Position numbers and translations under genes: made by a program. Under the pieces are notes generated by a model. That model had not been told where the DNA came from. It worked only from the letters and a program-made list of their open reading frames with translations, and did not search any database. This document shows positions 42,727 to 53,204 of a stretch of 64,000 bases of DNA, piece after piece. Positions within the stretch are counted from its first letter, which is position 1, and every line of letters begins with the position of its first letter. The stretch is from the NCBI GenBank assembly GCA_977006965.1, contig OZ345353.1:3224001-3288000 (forward strand), in the 5' to 3' direction. This stretch comes from Phymatolithon calcareum. Taxonomy: Eukaryota > Rhodophyta > Florideophyceae > Hapalidiales.

Positions 42727-43107
42727 TAGTTCAGAAAACCTGGTGTAGAGGTTGACATCCAGTTCGCATTCCAAATGAATTGACCGGCCCGAATGCTGCA
42801 GGGTGTGATCGATAAGCAGGACCGAATTAGGCTTGCCTACGTCCAAATTGGAACACGCTGAAGCTGGAACATGTCAATGGCACACCACCGCTGAGCTCCG
42901 ACGTCAAATTACCGTCGAACATTAAATCGAAATACCAATAACCAGTAGGTGGACAGCAAAATACTCATAAAAATGACCGTCGCTCGATGAGTCACCGTCG
43001 GCCATGGGCTGGAGATATTAGCTTGTCACCCATTACATTTACGGCATTCCTTCCCATTTTCTCAGTGACGCGCGCGATTCTATCACCGGTTGGAAAAAGG
43101 TGACGAA

Positions 43108-46100
43108 ATGAGGGAAGGGAAGAAGAGAAGACGAAGCAGGTATCGATTTCGCGTGCCCAACCTCACGGCACCGATACAAGCTGCACCACGACCTGATCCC
43201 CTGTCTAATGATACGACCTCTATTACCCCCAATCCGTCACCCCAAAGCCATCTGAACTCTCTGCTCCGTCTGCCCGGGAATACGGAACCGGCCTCATCAG
43301 ACCTTCCCCGACTCAACGCCGCCGAACCAGATGATATTTCTGATGGAGACGGGAGGTGCGATGCTGAAGAAGAGCTGATGATAAGCACGGGAATGGATGA
43401 AGAAGAAGATGCGGAACTTCTAAGATGCAGGGAACACGTTCTAGAGTCTTGCCCTGATACTTCACGTGTAGGTGAACTCGAGTTCGAGTGTACACTACCA
43501 CCGGAGGAGATGTCCGGATATGCAGATACGAGATCGCGTGCACAACGAGAGCTTTCAGATGCGCTTTCCGTTTCCTTCCCAGCTGATGATTCTGTCCCAC
43601 ACAACATAGGCCTTGTATCTACAAATCTTCAGCTTGCAAATTGGAGAGTTCTATGGGCTCTTGTTCTAACGAACGGGAGCAATAAGCTGACGAAGGCACA
43701 ATATCAGTCCATGCGCGTTCTTGTGGATGCTATTATTGCGAGCAAAGAAGAATCCTGGAGAGAGAGCAATCTTGAATCCGATTCTACTCCTATATCGGAT
43801 TTCAAGCGATTACGATGCCTGCCGCATTTCAGTACTCTACACAGAACATTCAGACCCCTTCTTCTCCGCGTGATGGTACCAAGAGCAACAGAGGCAATCC
43901 TTGACGTGGACAGATCCAAAGCTGGAGCCATCACGAGAGAAACCAAGTGTCCTGTTCAAGTAATACTCCCGAGCGAGTACGCGCGTGCGGACATTTCTAC
44001 TGGTCCAGTCTGGTCCAAAATTCGGTCAACTTCTCTTTCCGCAACCCTGGAAAGGAGCAACGTTGGCGAGTTGGAACGAGATTACGGCTCCTTCGCGACA
44101 CCCGCGATTTCCACATCAGATTGTGTAGATAGGTGGCCTTTGGTTGCCGCAAGGAGCTGGTTCTACGGAACCCAACGCGGTCTACACTTGGACGCTCCGT
44201 CTACCACGAGAGAATCTTCGTCCTTTGCAGAAACGGGCGATCAAATTGCGGTCACCCTCTTCAGCGGAATGTTCGATCTCCCGGAGCAGATGCAACGCTG
44301 TTTTGGCTCTGCAGTGCTCTCGACCACATCATCACGTTACGCAGTTATTCAAGGAGCTGTTATACATTCTTGGACAGTGCATCATTCCGTGCGACACCAG
44401 GATCCCAATTTCGTAGACAATGAGACAAGTCCGGTTTGCGAGCGCGACGAGGCAATTTCTAAGATTTTCAATTTCGTTTCGTATGTCTCCCCGTCGGATT
44501 CTGTACACGTCGATATTCCTGAGCTTCCTACCGGAGAAGATAGTGATACGCAGGATGTGCAAGGTGCTCTATCAGGCGAGCCCCCGATTACGAAAAAAGT
44601 ATCAGCACGAATGAAGGAAGCGATGAGGGCAAGACAGGCATCACTGAAGCAGAAGAAACTGGAGATAGAAATCGCGTGGAGAGATTGGAAAAAGCCAATT
44701 CTAAAGCCTGGGGACTATGTAACAATGATTCGTCCACTCAACTCAGACTCTTCGACAGCTGTCGACAGCGATAACTCTCCTACTACTATGCTAACCAGTG
44801 TTGACAAGCGCTCTCGGGTGTGCATTGTAAGCCGGTTTTGGGTAGAGCATGAGGAGCTAAGCAGACACATTTTCTGGATTCCTGGTGGTACAGATTTGGA
44901 TGAAGCTGTGAGCAACTCTCCAAAAAATGATGCAAGTCTTCTGAGGTTTTGTTCTTCCCTGTCTTCTAGTTCATCCGATGACTTTTTCCTCTCCGTTCGC
45001 AAAATCTCATTGCTTTCTGCACATCCGGGGCTCCGTGGATACGCTAAGTACACACCTGTGAGCAGTGTCGGAACCTTAAGCACCGGCGAGCCGTACTGTG
45101 TGTACCGTTTTCTGTTGTATTGGGATGGGTTTGAGGTGCAGACAGGTAAATCAGCTTCAGGAGATGGATTCTACCTTATTTGCCTCAATCTACCTATCTC
45201 CTCTCGCAGCTCTCCGAACGCCGTCCGCATCGTAAGTCTTACACCTCCAGGGGTCAGTGGTGATGGAGTACTCCAAATGATACTTGACGACATTACCCTG
45301 GGAATGACGACAGGGATTCTGGACTTCGATGCAGAAGGAAGAAAACGGCGCATTTTCCTGGACCTAGTAGGATTCATCGGGGATACGCCCGCTCTGAACC
45401 ACCACCTGGACGTTCTTGGGCACAACTCAACTGCGTGTTGCCATTTGTGCCGTTTCCGTCGTGGGTCTGAATCGCTACTTGGCAGCAGATATTCTCATAG
45501 ATCCGCTCATGGAATGGTTTCCCATTCTGCAAGAGGGTTCTTCCAGCACACTGCTGTCCGGCATTGTGGAGCGCAGCTCGAAGCATGCCGTCTGCTGGGT
45601 ATGAAACCTTCCCCATCGCCAAGCGCACAAATCTTGACTAAGTTTCGTGACGCAATGCACGCTGTTAGGTATAGGATACCCAGGACAAGCACCGGTCAGC
45701 CGGTAGTGCCACATGAGCTCGATCCTTACAAAGGGTGCTTTGTAGCTCCTGATCATCTGCTCGCAGGACATTTTCGGGACTGTTTGAACCTCTCCCTCCA
45801 CTTACTTCCGTCTCATTCATATCGGAGGGCTTGTGAAGTATTTATGCTAAGGTTTCTAGAGGACTCTGGACTTCCAATTCAAAACCGCTTGGTTGACTAC
45901 GACAAGAAGTCTCTTTTTTCAATGTCCATGAGCGAGCTTTACTCTCTATCAGTTGTTGCAGAAACAGCTCTGATTTGTGGATGTAATGCGGAATCTGCTA
46001 ACTCGAGTGAGTCAATGATCACCAAAAAATGCCGAGATTCTATCACATTGGTAGGCTCGTGTGGTCGACTAATATCATTGTTGTGGTTCTTCCCTTCACT

Positions 46101-47388
46101 GTATCGAGACGGAAGGCCTGCTGTACAGGAATTCGAAGAGAACTGTGGAGAGACACACATTCAGAAGGTGCAAGAGATGACGGCGTCACATTTGGAAAGA
46201 TTGGTTGCGATATGTAGAATGGAAGATTCCGACGTGCTGCTTCTCGAAAATAGAAGGTGCCCAAGACAAAAACGCATCCAACTCATCAGGATACACCGCG
46301 AAAATTTGATTGCTATTCGAACTGTGGATAAGCCTAACGTGCACCGCTTGTGGGAGCTCGTTCACACGACACTGCCCATGGTCGGCTATGTAGGTCGTAT
46401 AGGGGAGCTTGTCCTCGAACGAACACATCAAGATCTAAAACGGGCCATAAAGCAGTCAAACAACCGAGACATACAGCTCCATTGCATGCGAAGTGCCGCA
46501 TTTAACGACTGGCAAGGTCGAATCACAATGCTTGTCCACGGCGCATTATCCGGTGACAAGTCTGCGCTCTGCGGATGCTTTCGCCTCCTCGCTGGTCGTG
46601 AAGCATTAGCAGAAGTCAGTGGATCTCCCACTCCGGAACACTTTAGAAAAGTACTGCAAGCCTTCGGCCCTTCCGGCTGTCTGGGCTACGAGCTTTTATC
46701 TCTAGGCCGGACTGTTCTGTCCAAAAGAGCCGATACGCAACAGGAAACATGGCGTCTGTACGGAGCGGTACAGAACATAGATGATATACCTGACCAGTCT
46801 TCGTCTCTCGCCAAAGTTCTATCTTGCCTACAGTTCGCATTTGGGGAAAATTTGAATGACTTCACCGTCAGCTACGGCAACACTGTGGTGTCCATGTTTC
46901 CGAATAATACGCAAGGTGTACGCCTTAGACGCGGAGATGTTCTTGACATCCTGTCGTATAGTCCAGCTGACCCGTCATTTCACAAACCATTCGTCATCAA
47001 GGTTAACTCTATGGACAGTGTTTTTCATTGGGAGGAAAGTTGTGGCTCTTCATTATGGTGTGCTCTGCATTTTGTATCACTGACACCCGAAACAGGTGCT
47101 CCCACTTACTACGCTGCTGTTCTGCCTGTGGAAATGGTGACTACAGGGAGAAACAGTGAGAATTTGAGGTTTTCACGGTGCAGAGTTCGCCTTCATGACA
47201 CAATCTCTATCGCTCAGTTGGATTCCAGTATTAGAGCCTGTGGGGTGTTGCACGACTGCTGTGAGTCCTCATGCAAGCCCTGCCCGATCAGAATATCTAT
47301 ATTACATAATGGTAGCTGTTCCCCACTGCAAGCCGGAATTTTTTTTGCGTTGACAAGAGACAAAGGCTACCCTCCTCGCCAGGGATAG
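43108..47388 (+). CDS. DDE transposase, CMC/Plavaka-like (TNP2-type)
   Basis: A 1,426-aa intronless protein from the ATG at 43108; the open frame extends six codons further upstream to a TTG. A basic patch (REGKKRRRSRYRF) opens the protein. The catalytic core follows the pattern of fungal Plavaka and plant TNP2 transposases. First Asp is D673 in LYWDGFEV and second is D759 in GFIGDTPAL. A zinc-binding CCHLC comes next, and the likely catalytic Glu is E1104 in LVLERTHQDLKRAIKQSN, followed by a DWQGR motif. With no stop or frameshift it could be active. The family is given from remembered motif patterns, so superfamily placement (EnSpm/CACTA-related Plavaka against KDZ) is less sure than the call of a DDE transposase. 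Confidence 0.72.
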   Translation: MREGKKRRRSRYRFRVPNLTAPIQAAPRPDPLSNDTTSITPNPSPQSHLNSLLRLPGNTEPASSDLPRLNAAEPDDISDGDGRCDAEEELMISTGMDEEEDAELLRCREHVLESCPDTSRVGELEFECTLPPEEMSGYADTRSRAQRELSDALSVSFPADDSVPHNIGLVSTNLQLANWRVLWALVLTNGSNKLTKAQYQSMRVLVDAIIASKEESWRESNLESDSTPISDFKRLRCLPHFSTLHRTFRPLLLRVMVPRATEAILDVDRSKAGAITRETKCPVQVILPSEYARADISTGPVWSKIRSTSLSATLERSNVGELERDYGSFATPAISTSDCVDRWPLVAARSWFYGTQRGLHLDAPSTTRESSSFAETGDQIAVTLFSGMFDLPEQMQRCFGSAVLSTTSSRYAVIQGAVIHSWTVHHSVRHQDPNFVDNETSPVCERDEAISKIFNFVSYVSPSDSVHVDIPELPTGEDSDTQDVQGALSGEPPITKKVSARMKEAMRARQASLKQKKLEIEIAWRDWKKPILKPGDYVTMIRPLNSDSSTAVDSDNSPTTMLTSVDKRSRVCIVSRFWVEHEELSRHIFWIPGGTDLDEAVSNSPKNDASLLRFCSSLSSSSSDDFFLSVRKISLLSAHPGLRGYAKYTPVSSVGTLSTGEPYCVYRFLLYWDGFEVQTGKSASGDGFYLICLNLPISSRSSPNAVRIVSLTPPGVSGDGVLQMILDDITLGMTTGILDFDAEGRKRRIFLDLVGFIGDTPALNHHLDVLGHNSTACCHLCRFRRGSESLLGSRYSHRSAHGMVSHSARGFFQHTAVRHCGAQLEACRLLGMKPSPSPSAQILTKFRDAMHAVRYRIPRTSTGQPVVPHELDPYKGCFVAPDHLLAGHFRDCLNLSLHLLPSHSYRRACEVFMLRFLEDSGLPIQNRLVDYDKKSLFSMSMSELYSLSVVAETALICGCNAESANSSESMITKKCRDSITLVGSCGRLISLLWFFPSLYRDGRPAVQEFEENCGETHIQKVQEMTASHLERLVAICRMEDSDVLLLENRRCPRQKRIQLIRIHRENLIAIRTVDKPNVHRLWELVHTTLPMVGYVGRIGELVLERTHQDLKRAIKQSNNRDIQLHCMRSAAFNDWQGRITMLVHGALSGDKSALCGCFRLLAGREALAEVSGSPTPEHFRKVLQAFGPSGCLGYELLSLGRTVLSKRADTQQETWRLYGAVQNIDDIPDQSSSLAKVLSCLQFAFGENLNDFTVSYGNTVVSMFPNNTQGVRLRRGDVLDILSYSPADPSFHKPFVIKVNSMDSVFHWEESCGSSLWCALHFVSLTPETGAPTYYAAVLPVEMVTTGRNSENLRFSRCRVRLHDTISIAQLDSSIRACGVLHDCCESSCKPCPIRISILHNGSCSPLQAGIFFALTRDKGYPPRQG

Positions 47389-47925
47389 AGTTTTCTTGGA
47401 ATAATGATGGCACTTGACGTAGAAAGAGACATGTAAACCGAGTATTTCAATATCATTCCAAAGCAACAACTGTACAGGTCTGAATGATGGACGACCGTAC
47501 TGCTCACTGGTAATTATTTCTGTTCCTACCACTACAGCTATGTCCTGTGTCAGCGGACTGGTATCCAGGGAGGGTTCTCGACGCATGACTTCAGTACGCG
47601 AGTAAGTCTGCGCCGCTTAGGTCCATTGTGCTCCGAATAAACGCGCCTCTCCAGGTTTGAAAATCTCGCCACATCACACCCCATGGATTGGGGGGGGGGG
47701 AATTGTATGTTTTTATTTTACAAGCCCTCAACGCCGGTATTCACCAACAACAGAGCAGCTTCTCAGTAACAACTCTGCGTAACAATCATGTTCCTAAATC
47801 ACAATTTCTACACTCATCTCCATCATATCCATCACTTGCTACGTTCTTCTTCTTCGCAGTAAAAATTGCCGAGTAGGGCAAACCTCCGAGGTCGGAGATC
47901 TTCTCGGCGCGCTCGCATAACTTCC
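47389..47925. other. 3' flank of the transposase gene
   Basis: No gene is seen. It contains a run of 11 G (47690-47700). A 94-codon minus-strand frame (47,586-47,302) overlaps the transposase end and is taken as a shadow. Confidence 0.4.
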
Positions 47926-48250
47926 GGGGGGCTAATAAAGGGAAGACGTCTCGGGAGACAACTTCTGGGGGTTCTTAACGTCAGGGGGTGTGCTCTTCAA
48001 CGAGAGCTCGGTCGGGGGGACAGCTACAGGAAGGCGCTCTTCAACGAGTGCTCTTTCGGGGGGACAACTTCGGGAGGCTCTTCAACGAGGCCTCGCTCTT
48101 GCTCGCGGGGGCAACTTGGAGGGTGGCGTTCGTCAACGGAGGCTCGCTCGGGGGGACAACTTCGGGGGGCGTTCAACGGAAGCCCACTCGGGGGGACATC
48201 TTGCGCGGCTCCAAAAACGGAACCTCGCCCGGGGGGACAACTACGCCATG
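47926..48250. repeat. GC-rich degenerate minisatellite, unit about 41-48 bp
   Basis: About seven units built on CGGGGGGACAACTTCGGGGG followed by CGTTCAACGGAGGCTCGCTC-like sequence. Unit length varies between about 41 and 48 bp, so all three frames are read as repeat-rich ORFs (for example GGQLREA and RGDNFGG). The varying unit length is not a multiple of three, which argues against a protein-coding array. Confidence 0.75.
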
Positions 48251-49998
48251 AATGGCCTCAACATGCATGATGCGTCCACGCGTCATCAGGAAAAGTGCTG
48301 GACTTAAAAGGTAGCCTTGACCCCAATTTGCATAGTCGAGCCGATGCTGGTATTTCTGAGTGCTATTTCAAAGGTACCGTCGAGGTAGACGATAATTCGG
48401 CGAGGATGTACGGCAAAAATACTGTCTACTTGGCAGTACTTTTATCGTCTGCGAATAATTAGGTTTTCGTCGACGTCCCCGACATTAAAACTTTTTCCGA
48501 CGTTGTCATACGACGGTAAAATTACAATCGGACACGGAATATGCTTCCCCAGTGGTAATTGACAAAGAAATCATAATTAATGTAAGTGAATCAGAACTGG
48601 ATTCCAAGTCATATGTTCGAGATCCTGAATCAGATCAAAGATTTGAAGTATGACTTTACGAAATATTTGATTTCCGGGGGAAGTTTCAATCGAAGCATTT
48701 AAATATTTCGCATGCAGTAGATTAATATTTATTAGATATACGAGGCAAGACGCGACCGGATTGGAGGTGGAATTACCATTACTTCAGCAAGTTTTTTCAA
48801 TTGCTTTTCGGGTAACACAAGTCACGACTCAGGGTATCAGCACTCATCCAGTATCTTGCAAGCTTTCAGACGCATATGTGCATAGCTTTCGCAATGTTGC
48901 ACCGTACCCGTGCCTTGGACGCCGGAAATGCACCCCACTGCTGCAAGAGTGACTTTATCGTGCGTCATATTTACAATACCGATACGCATCAGTGCAAATA
49001 TGCACTGAGTGTGTAACAGGATGGTGCAAGTCTCACCGTATGTGGGCAATCACGCATCATTTTATCTCTTCTTAGAGCCTCTTATAGACCCATTGCACAC
49101 TAATGGTGCAATAGGATTATAGAAATGCTTGTGCTGGTTTTCTGCTTCCATCACCAAGTTCTTAGTTCCCTAAGGGCCGCATCAGGAGACATTTCGGTAG
49201 ATATATAGAGCTTTCCTCTCTTCGAGCGGTGCCTCGGGGAAAGAGAGGGGAGCTACCTTAGCGTAACCGATCTTGGAGTAAACTCATCTTGCCGAATCCG
49301 CTTTTTTCCTTAACTGTTGGTAGCGCACAACGCATTGCGCGCGCACGACGACTGACCTCTTTTTGCGTGTCCTCTTGCGCATCCGTGACAACCATCTTCG
49401 GGTGATTGTCTGTTCTTTCTCCTTCCTGTGGAAGTATCTCGCACCTGAGCAAAACCCTTGAGGAGTTGTGACCCTCTTGAGGCCAACGGTGCGTCGTAGA
49501 GACCTTGGTCTCGGGACCCTTCGACAGTCGTTAAGCGCGGCTATGACACTGGGAAGCTTTGCTTTCTTGGCTCAACGGCACCGTGCGTGTACAAAGTTCT
49601 CCAGAAAGAACAGAAGGACCAGACCGGCAAAAGGTTAACTATCTTGCGACGATAGTTAGCTATCGCCCCACAGAAACTTCTTTACAAGAAGTGCGGGAAG
49701 CCGCGATCGTAAGGGTTCTCGGGCTATCCACCCTTGAACAGCCATGACTGTTCCTGCACGCTTCGTTTCTATCTGAAACTTGTTGATACTTTGATTGACA
49801 TACGCTTCACCTCTGAAGTTACTGGTGAGATTTCCGTATTCTAGGATACAAGTTTTCTTGTTTCAGACCAACTTGAATGACGAAACCAATTTCTACTGTT
49901 CTGGAGTGTTGTTCATTTGGTCGTGATTTTTGTGTCTTTAGACTGGATTTACGACCCAGCCGGCTCGTTTTGAGTTGTGGCACTACATTCACATCGAA
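48251..49998. other. Intergenic region without recognisable genes
   Basis: About 1.7 kb. The segment 48,361-48,530 has several GACG/CGTC-rich motifs and a short AAAATACTG...CAGTACTTTT inverted repeat. From 49,970 the sequence joins the zinc-finger part of module 5. No tRNA, rRNA or gene was found. Confidence 0.4.
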
Positions 49999-50180
49999 AT
50001 GGTAAAAGTCATGTGCAAGAAGTGCGGGGAAGAATTGGAAGTTGGAAACCATAGCAACACCAGGTCGGCCTGGGAGAAAGGACGGCGCACGTCAACAAAA
50101 AGCATCCTGGCTGCAACGTTAATAACTGTTTCGATTGAGCTTGAACGAATGTTTTCCGCTCTGGGGTGGTGGCTTGTATG
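49999..50180 (+). pseudogene. Zinc-finger ORF, second copy, frameshifted
   Basis: Starts MVKVMCKKCGEELEVGNH like the ORF at 18,203. A small indel near 50,080 then moves the histidine pair (HVNKKH) into another frame. The surrounding sequence up to about 50,400 matches 18,180-18,610, so it marks the left edge of module 5. Confidence 0.65.
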
Positions 50181-50460
50181 CCCATTGTGCGAAACAGCCG
50201 TTCCTGCGCATCATCAAGTTGAATCAATATTCTCAGCCGCCTGTGCATGGTTTCAAGTCGAGAAATCCAAGGTTATTCAATACGTCATGCGTCTAGAGCA
50301 AAGCCAAATGGGCACAGTAAACAATTTGCTTTTTTCATTACCTAACAATTGGCTAAGTACCGCATGATTAGCATGAAACACATGTACAGTTTCTGTAGTG
50401 CAATTGGCCCCATGCTGCTTGGTCCACGTTTTCAACATCCACACGTCCCTGAACTAGTGC

Positions 50461-50920
50461 TTGTTCCACCGGTCCAACGATACCGAGGCTGCACCAAGCG
50501 ACGCGATTGTTGCATTGAAGGACGATGCGAGCGAGACTACTGCTAAGGTGGACGGCATTGCTGGTGGAGTTGATGAATTTAAGCCATATGCCCCTGATTT
50601 CGCCGAACTGATGAACGGCTTGTTGCGTGGAGTTGCGGAACAAACAATTGCCCAACTGAAAGGTAAGATCATAACATTTCAGAGAATCATATCCAGGTTC
50701 TCATACACAAGAAGGGTTTCGGCAAAGCGATCCTCGATTTGGAGAATACCAGTTCTAACTGGGTATATATTCAGTGTGACTTGTGTCATACGTGGTATAA
50801 GAATAAGGGGTTTTTATTGCCCACAAATTCGGTGAAGAGAACAAAAATCGAAAAGTCCTGCACAAATCGTAAGGATCCTCGCGATACTCCTTCTCATGTC
50901 ACCCGTCAGGAGCTCAATTG
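50461..50920 (+). pseudogene. Captured gene fragment with CW-type zinc-finger pattern
   Basis: Two open segments, AIVALKDDASETTAKVDG... and ...SSNWVYIQCDLCHTWY, are in register if the 20 bases 50663-50682 (GTAAG...TTTCAG) are removed. The second segment has the start of a CW domain (W-x4-C-D-x-C-x2-W, then GFLLPT and SCTNR), a finger that reads histone H3K4 methylation. There is no ATG, and the 3' end runs into the kinase flank at about 50,908. In other modules the same place (between GTACTGCAA and AGCTCAA) holds only about 20 bases, so the fragment was inserted into module 5. The CW call rests on a partial match: the final Trp and Cys spacing is imperfect. Confidence 0.45.
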
Positions 50921-50936
50921 TGTGTGTACACATCCG

Positions 50937-52391
50937 TTACTGTAATCTTGCACTTGTCTCAACTTTCTCCACTGCCCGCTTCACCATAATCCACACCAAG
51001 CGCAGTTGCATTTTTAGTGAATCTTGGCAGTTACATTTCGCTTGCTCTTCAACATGGATGAGCTCATTCAGTGTTCGGAAAGCTCGTGACAAATCTGGCA
51101 GCAAGTCCACAGCATCGTAAACTTCAGCAACTTCCGTGAGCCCAATACCCATTTCTGCACAGTAAACAGACAAATCCGTGGGGCCGAATACAACAAGGTC
51201 AATAAGAGAGCAACCGACATGAGATTGATTCCAGTCGAAAAAACAAAACGACCCAGATGTTCCGCCCGGCCGAAACATATTTCCTGTCGGCAAATCACCA
51301 TGAACGAAAGTATTTGGCAGTTTTGCATTCCGGACGTCATGTAAAGCTTGGATAATGTACGCTTTCCAACGCATCACATATTTGAATTTCTCATTATCCT
51401 TCAGAAACTTAAGCTCTTCGTGTTCAAGTAAAAAGTCAAGGTTTTCCTCCATCCATTCTGTACTCAGAACCATCATTCCTGCCGCTTCCAGTTCCGGAAT
51501 TGCTGACATGCTCGCCTTCTGCAGCTCGGCCAGGTCTCTGAAAAATTGCGGCAATTCGCTTGTTTCAATATGTTTATCGAACAGACCCCATTCTTTTCCG
51601 TGATCGGCTGTTATCGTGATCCTCTCTTTCGTGTCAATCAAGAGGGGCTTCGACACGAACGAAGGTGCAACCTTGCACAACACCGATGTTATCGCCGCCT
51701 CATTGCAGAAAATAGGTGAACATTTCAGGTAGTAGAACCCTTTGTCCGTGTTTACTCGAAGTATACTGCAAAGCATTGTTGCTTTCAGTTGAATCACCGG
51801 TCCCATCACCTCTAGTCCATGCGATCTCAGAACCCTGCACATCCATTTCGCCTTGTCCGTAAACCATCCCACATGACCCCACGCAACGCGCAAATCCGGT
51901 TCTCTTCGTTGCAATATGCTGTTCAGCTCTTCGCGGATAGCGTGCCGTTCCTCCTCGTCGCAATGGTCAATCTCAGCTTCTTCCATACCCACCCACTCCC
52001 ACCCTTGCGGAAGAGTAATTGGATCTTCATGCGTCTCGAAAATGATCACAGATCGAACAACCACGGCTTCGGAAATCTCCTTTTCCCGATTCCATATCCA
52101 TCGCAAGATCGTAACTGGAAAGTTGAACCCAAGTTTCAGTTTCAATTCATTCATCATATCGGGAGCGTTTGCCGCATTCATATGCTGACCAAAACATTGC
52201 GGAAGCGTCCACTTGTCTCCATGACGAATGGCAAGAATTCGTCTTCTTGCCGTGTCGGGAATGAGTAATTGTAGCTCGTTAACGTCATCTCTTGCGCAGC
52301 GTTCCCATGTCAACAAACAGCCTTTTGATTCCTCCCTTGTGCCTCCTTGATGCTCCTCCGTTGTTCCCGTGAGGTATTTGTCGCTCAACAT
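50937..52391 (-). CDS. APH-fold phosphotransferase with degenerate NUDIX-like N-terminus, copy K5
   Basis: Fourth full copy, 484 aa from the conserved ATG at 52389-52391; upstream the frame opens only to a GTG. The N-lobe lysine is in YYLKCSP, the catalytic loop is HGDLPTGN and the metal-binding Asp is in FFDWNQ. It is closest to K1 (both have MGIGLTE and ESKDSL/ESKGCL-type segments), just as its TOP3 neighbour (copy E) is closest to TOP3 copy A. Modules 1 and 5, 48 kb apart, are thus sisters. A hairpin MITE lies in its promoter-side flank (52,427) and a captured gene fragment lies 3' of it. Confidence 0.85.
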   Translation of the reverse strand: MLSDKYLTGTTEEHQGGTREESKGCLLTWERCARDDVNELQLLIPDTARRRILAIRHGDKWTLPQCFGQHMNAANAPDMMNELKLKLGFNFPVTILRWIWNREKEISEAVVVRSVIIFETHEDPITLPQGWEWVGMEEAEIDHCDEEERHAIREELNSILQRREPDLRVAWGHVGWFTDKAKWMCRVLRSHGLEVMGPVIQLKATMLCSILRVNTDKGFYYLKCSPIFCNEAAITSVLCKVAPSFVSKPLLIDTKERITITADHGKEWGLFDKHIETSELPQFFRDLAELQKASMSAIPELEAAGMMVLSTEWMEENLDFLLEHEELKFLKDNEKFKYVMRWKAYIIQALHDVRNAKLPNTFVHGDLPTGNMFRPGGTSGSFCFFDWNQSHVGCSLIDLVVFGPTDLSVYCAEMGIGLTEVAEVYDAVDLLPDLSRAFRTLNELIHVEEQAKCNCQDSLKMQLRLVWIMVKRAVEKVETSARLQ

Positions 52392-52426
52392 GACGTATGT
52401 GACGTTGCCAGGCTGCACAAAGACCT

Positions 52427-52605
52427 CAGGGCCGATGAACGAATGTTTCCCAACCGGGAAAATGAGAAAGGGGGAAAAGCCGCCATGGCCAATAGAATGC
52501 CTGCACTTGTGAAGCGATACTCATCATGCAGTACAATTGCACAAGTGCAGGCATTCTATTGGACAAGTTGGAGTTCCCATTTTCTCAATTTCTCATTTTC
52601 CCGAC
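52427..52605. mobile_element. Hairpin MITE (CAGGGCCGATGAACG end), copy 3
   Basis: The left end reads CAGGGCCGATGAACGAATGTTTCCCAACCGGG. The internal hairpin has arms GCCAATAGAATGCCTGCACTTGTG and CACAAGTGCAGGCATTCTATTGGAC. The right end is trimmed after TTTTCCCG. It sits about 35 bp upstream of the K5 start. Other family members are at 16,140 and 23,770. Confidence 0.75.
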
Positions 52606-53204
52606 GCATGGAACAATGCCCGCCAAAGACAGATTCATATCCCTCACAGGCTTGTACAGTACTTTTTTCTTGTGTTCAGCTAATCCACCTCACTATTTCA
52701 GATGTTTCCTTCGTTCCAGATCGTCAAGCATATTAACTGTTAAATCAGGGAAGTGAAAACAAACGGTAGTTTTAAGACTCTTTCCATACCGTATTCGTGA
52801 TTATCTCGTTCGGGCACGGTGGACCATGTCCAGTGGACCTTGTATTTTCGACCTTGCTTGAAGGGAAAAGAACAGCACTGAGCCAAGTAAGTGACGTAAA
52901 TCGTAGGTCGACGGAGTGGAAAGACTGCAGTTCAGCTGCTTTGATTGTGAATGGTGCCGGCTCCAAGCAATGAAAGTCCAGTATCCTTTGCGTTCTCTTA
53001 CCGTTGGAATATGAGCCCCCTGAGTCTGTTGGAACTTGATTAAGTTGTTCTGGACTGCTACTTTTGTTCTTTCGTACTCTGACGTAGTATGCAACACGAC
53101 GATCGTGACTGCAACGGCTCCTAAACAACATTACCCATTTCGGACTGCTCGATCTCCTCAAGGGACGACTTCAACTACTTGCCGAACGCTGATCTACTCG
53201 CATG

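Noticed and set aside
43083-43607. Minus-strand 174-codon frame over the start of the transposase gene
   Set aside because: Ser-rich antisense shadow of the acidic transposase N-terminus; no motif and no independent support.
47690-47700. Run of 11 G as a functional signal
   Set aside because: A single homopolymer run, prone to sequencing error, with no partner or context to support a role.
47926-48250. Repeat protein encoded by the minisatellite
   Set aside because: All three forward frames are open to similar extent and unit lengths are not multiples of three, so open reading follows from base composition.
42900-48530. Terminal inverted repeats around the transposase gene (ACCGTCG / CGACGGT-rich segments)
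   Set aside because: The similarity between the 42.9-kb and 48.4-kb segments is short and gapped, and the left segment would exclude the 711- and 394-aa ORFs. It is not strong enough to set element boundaries.
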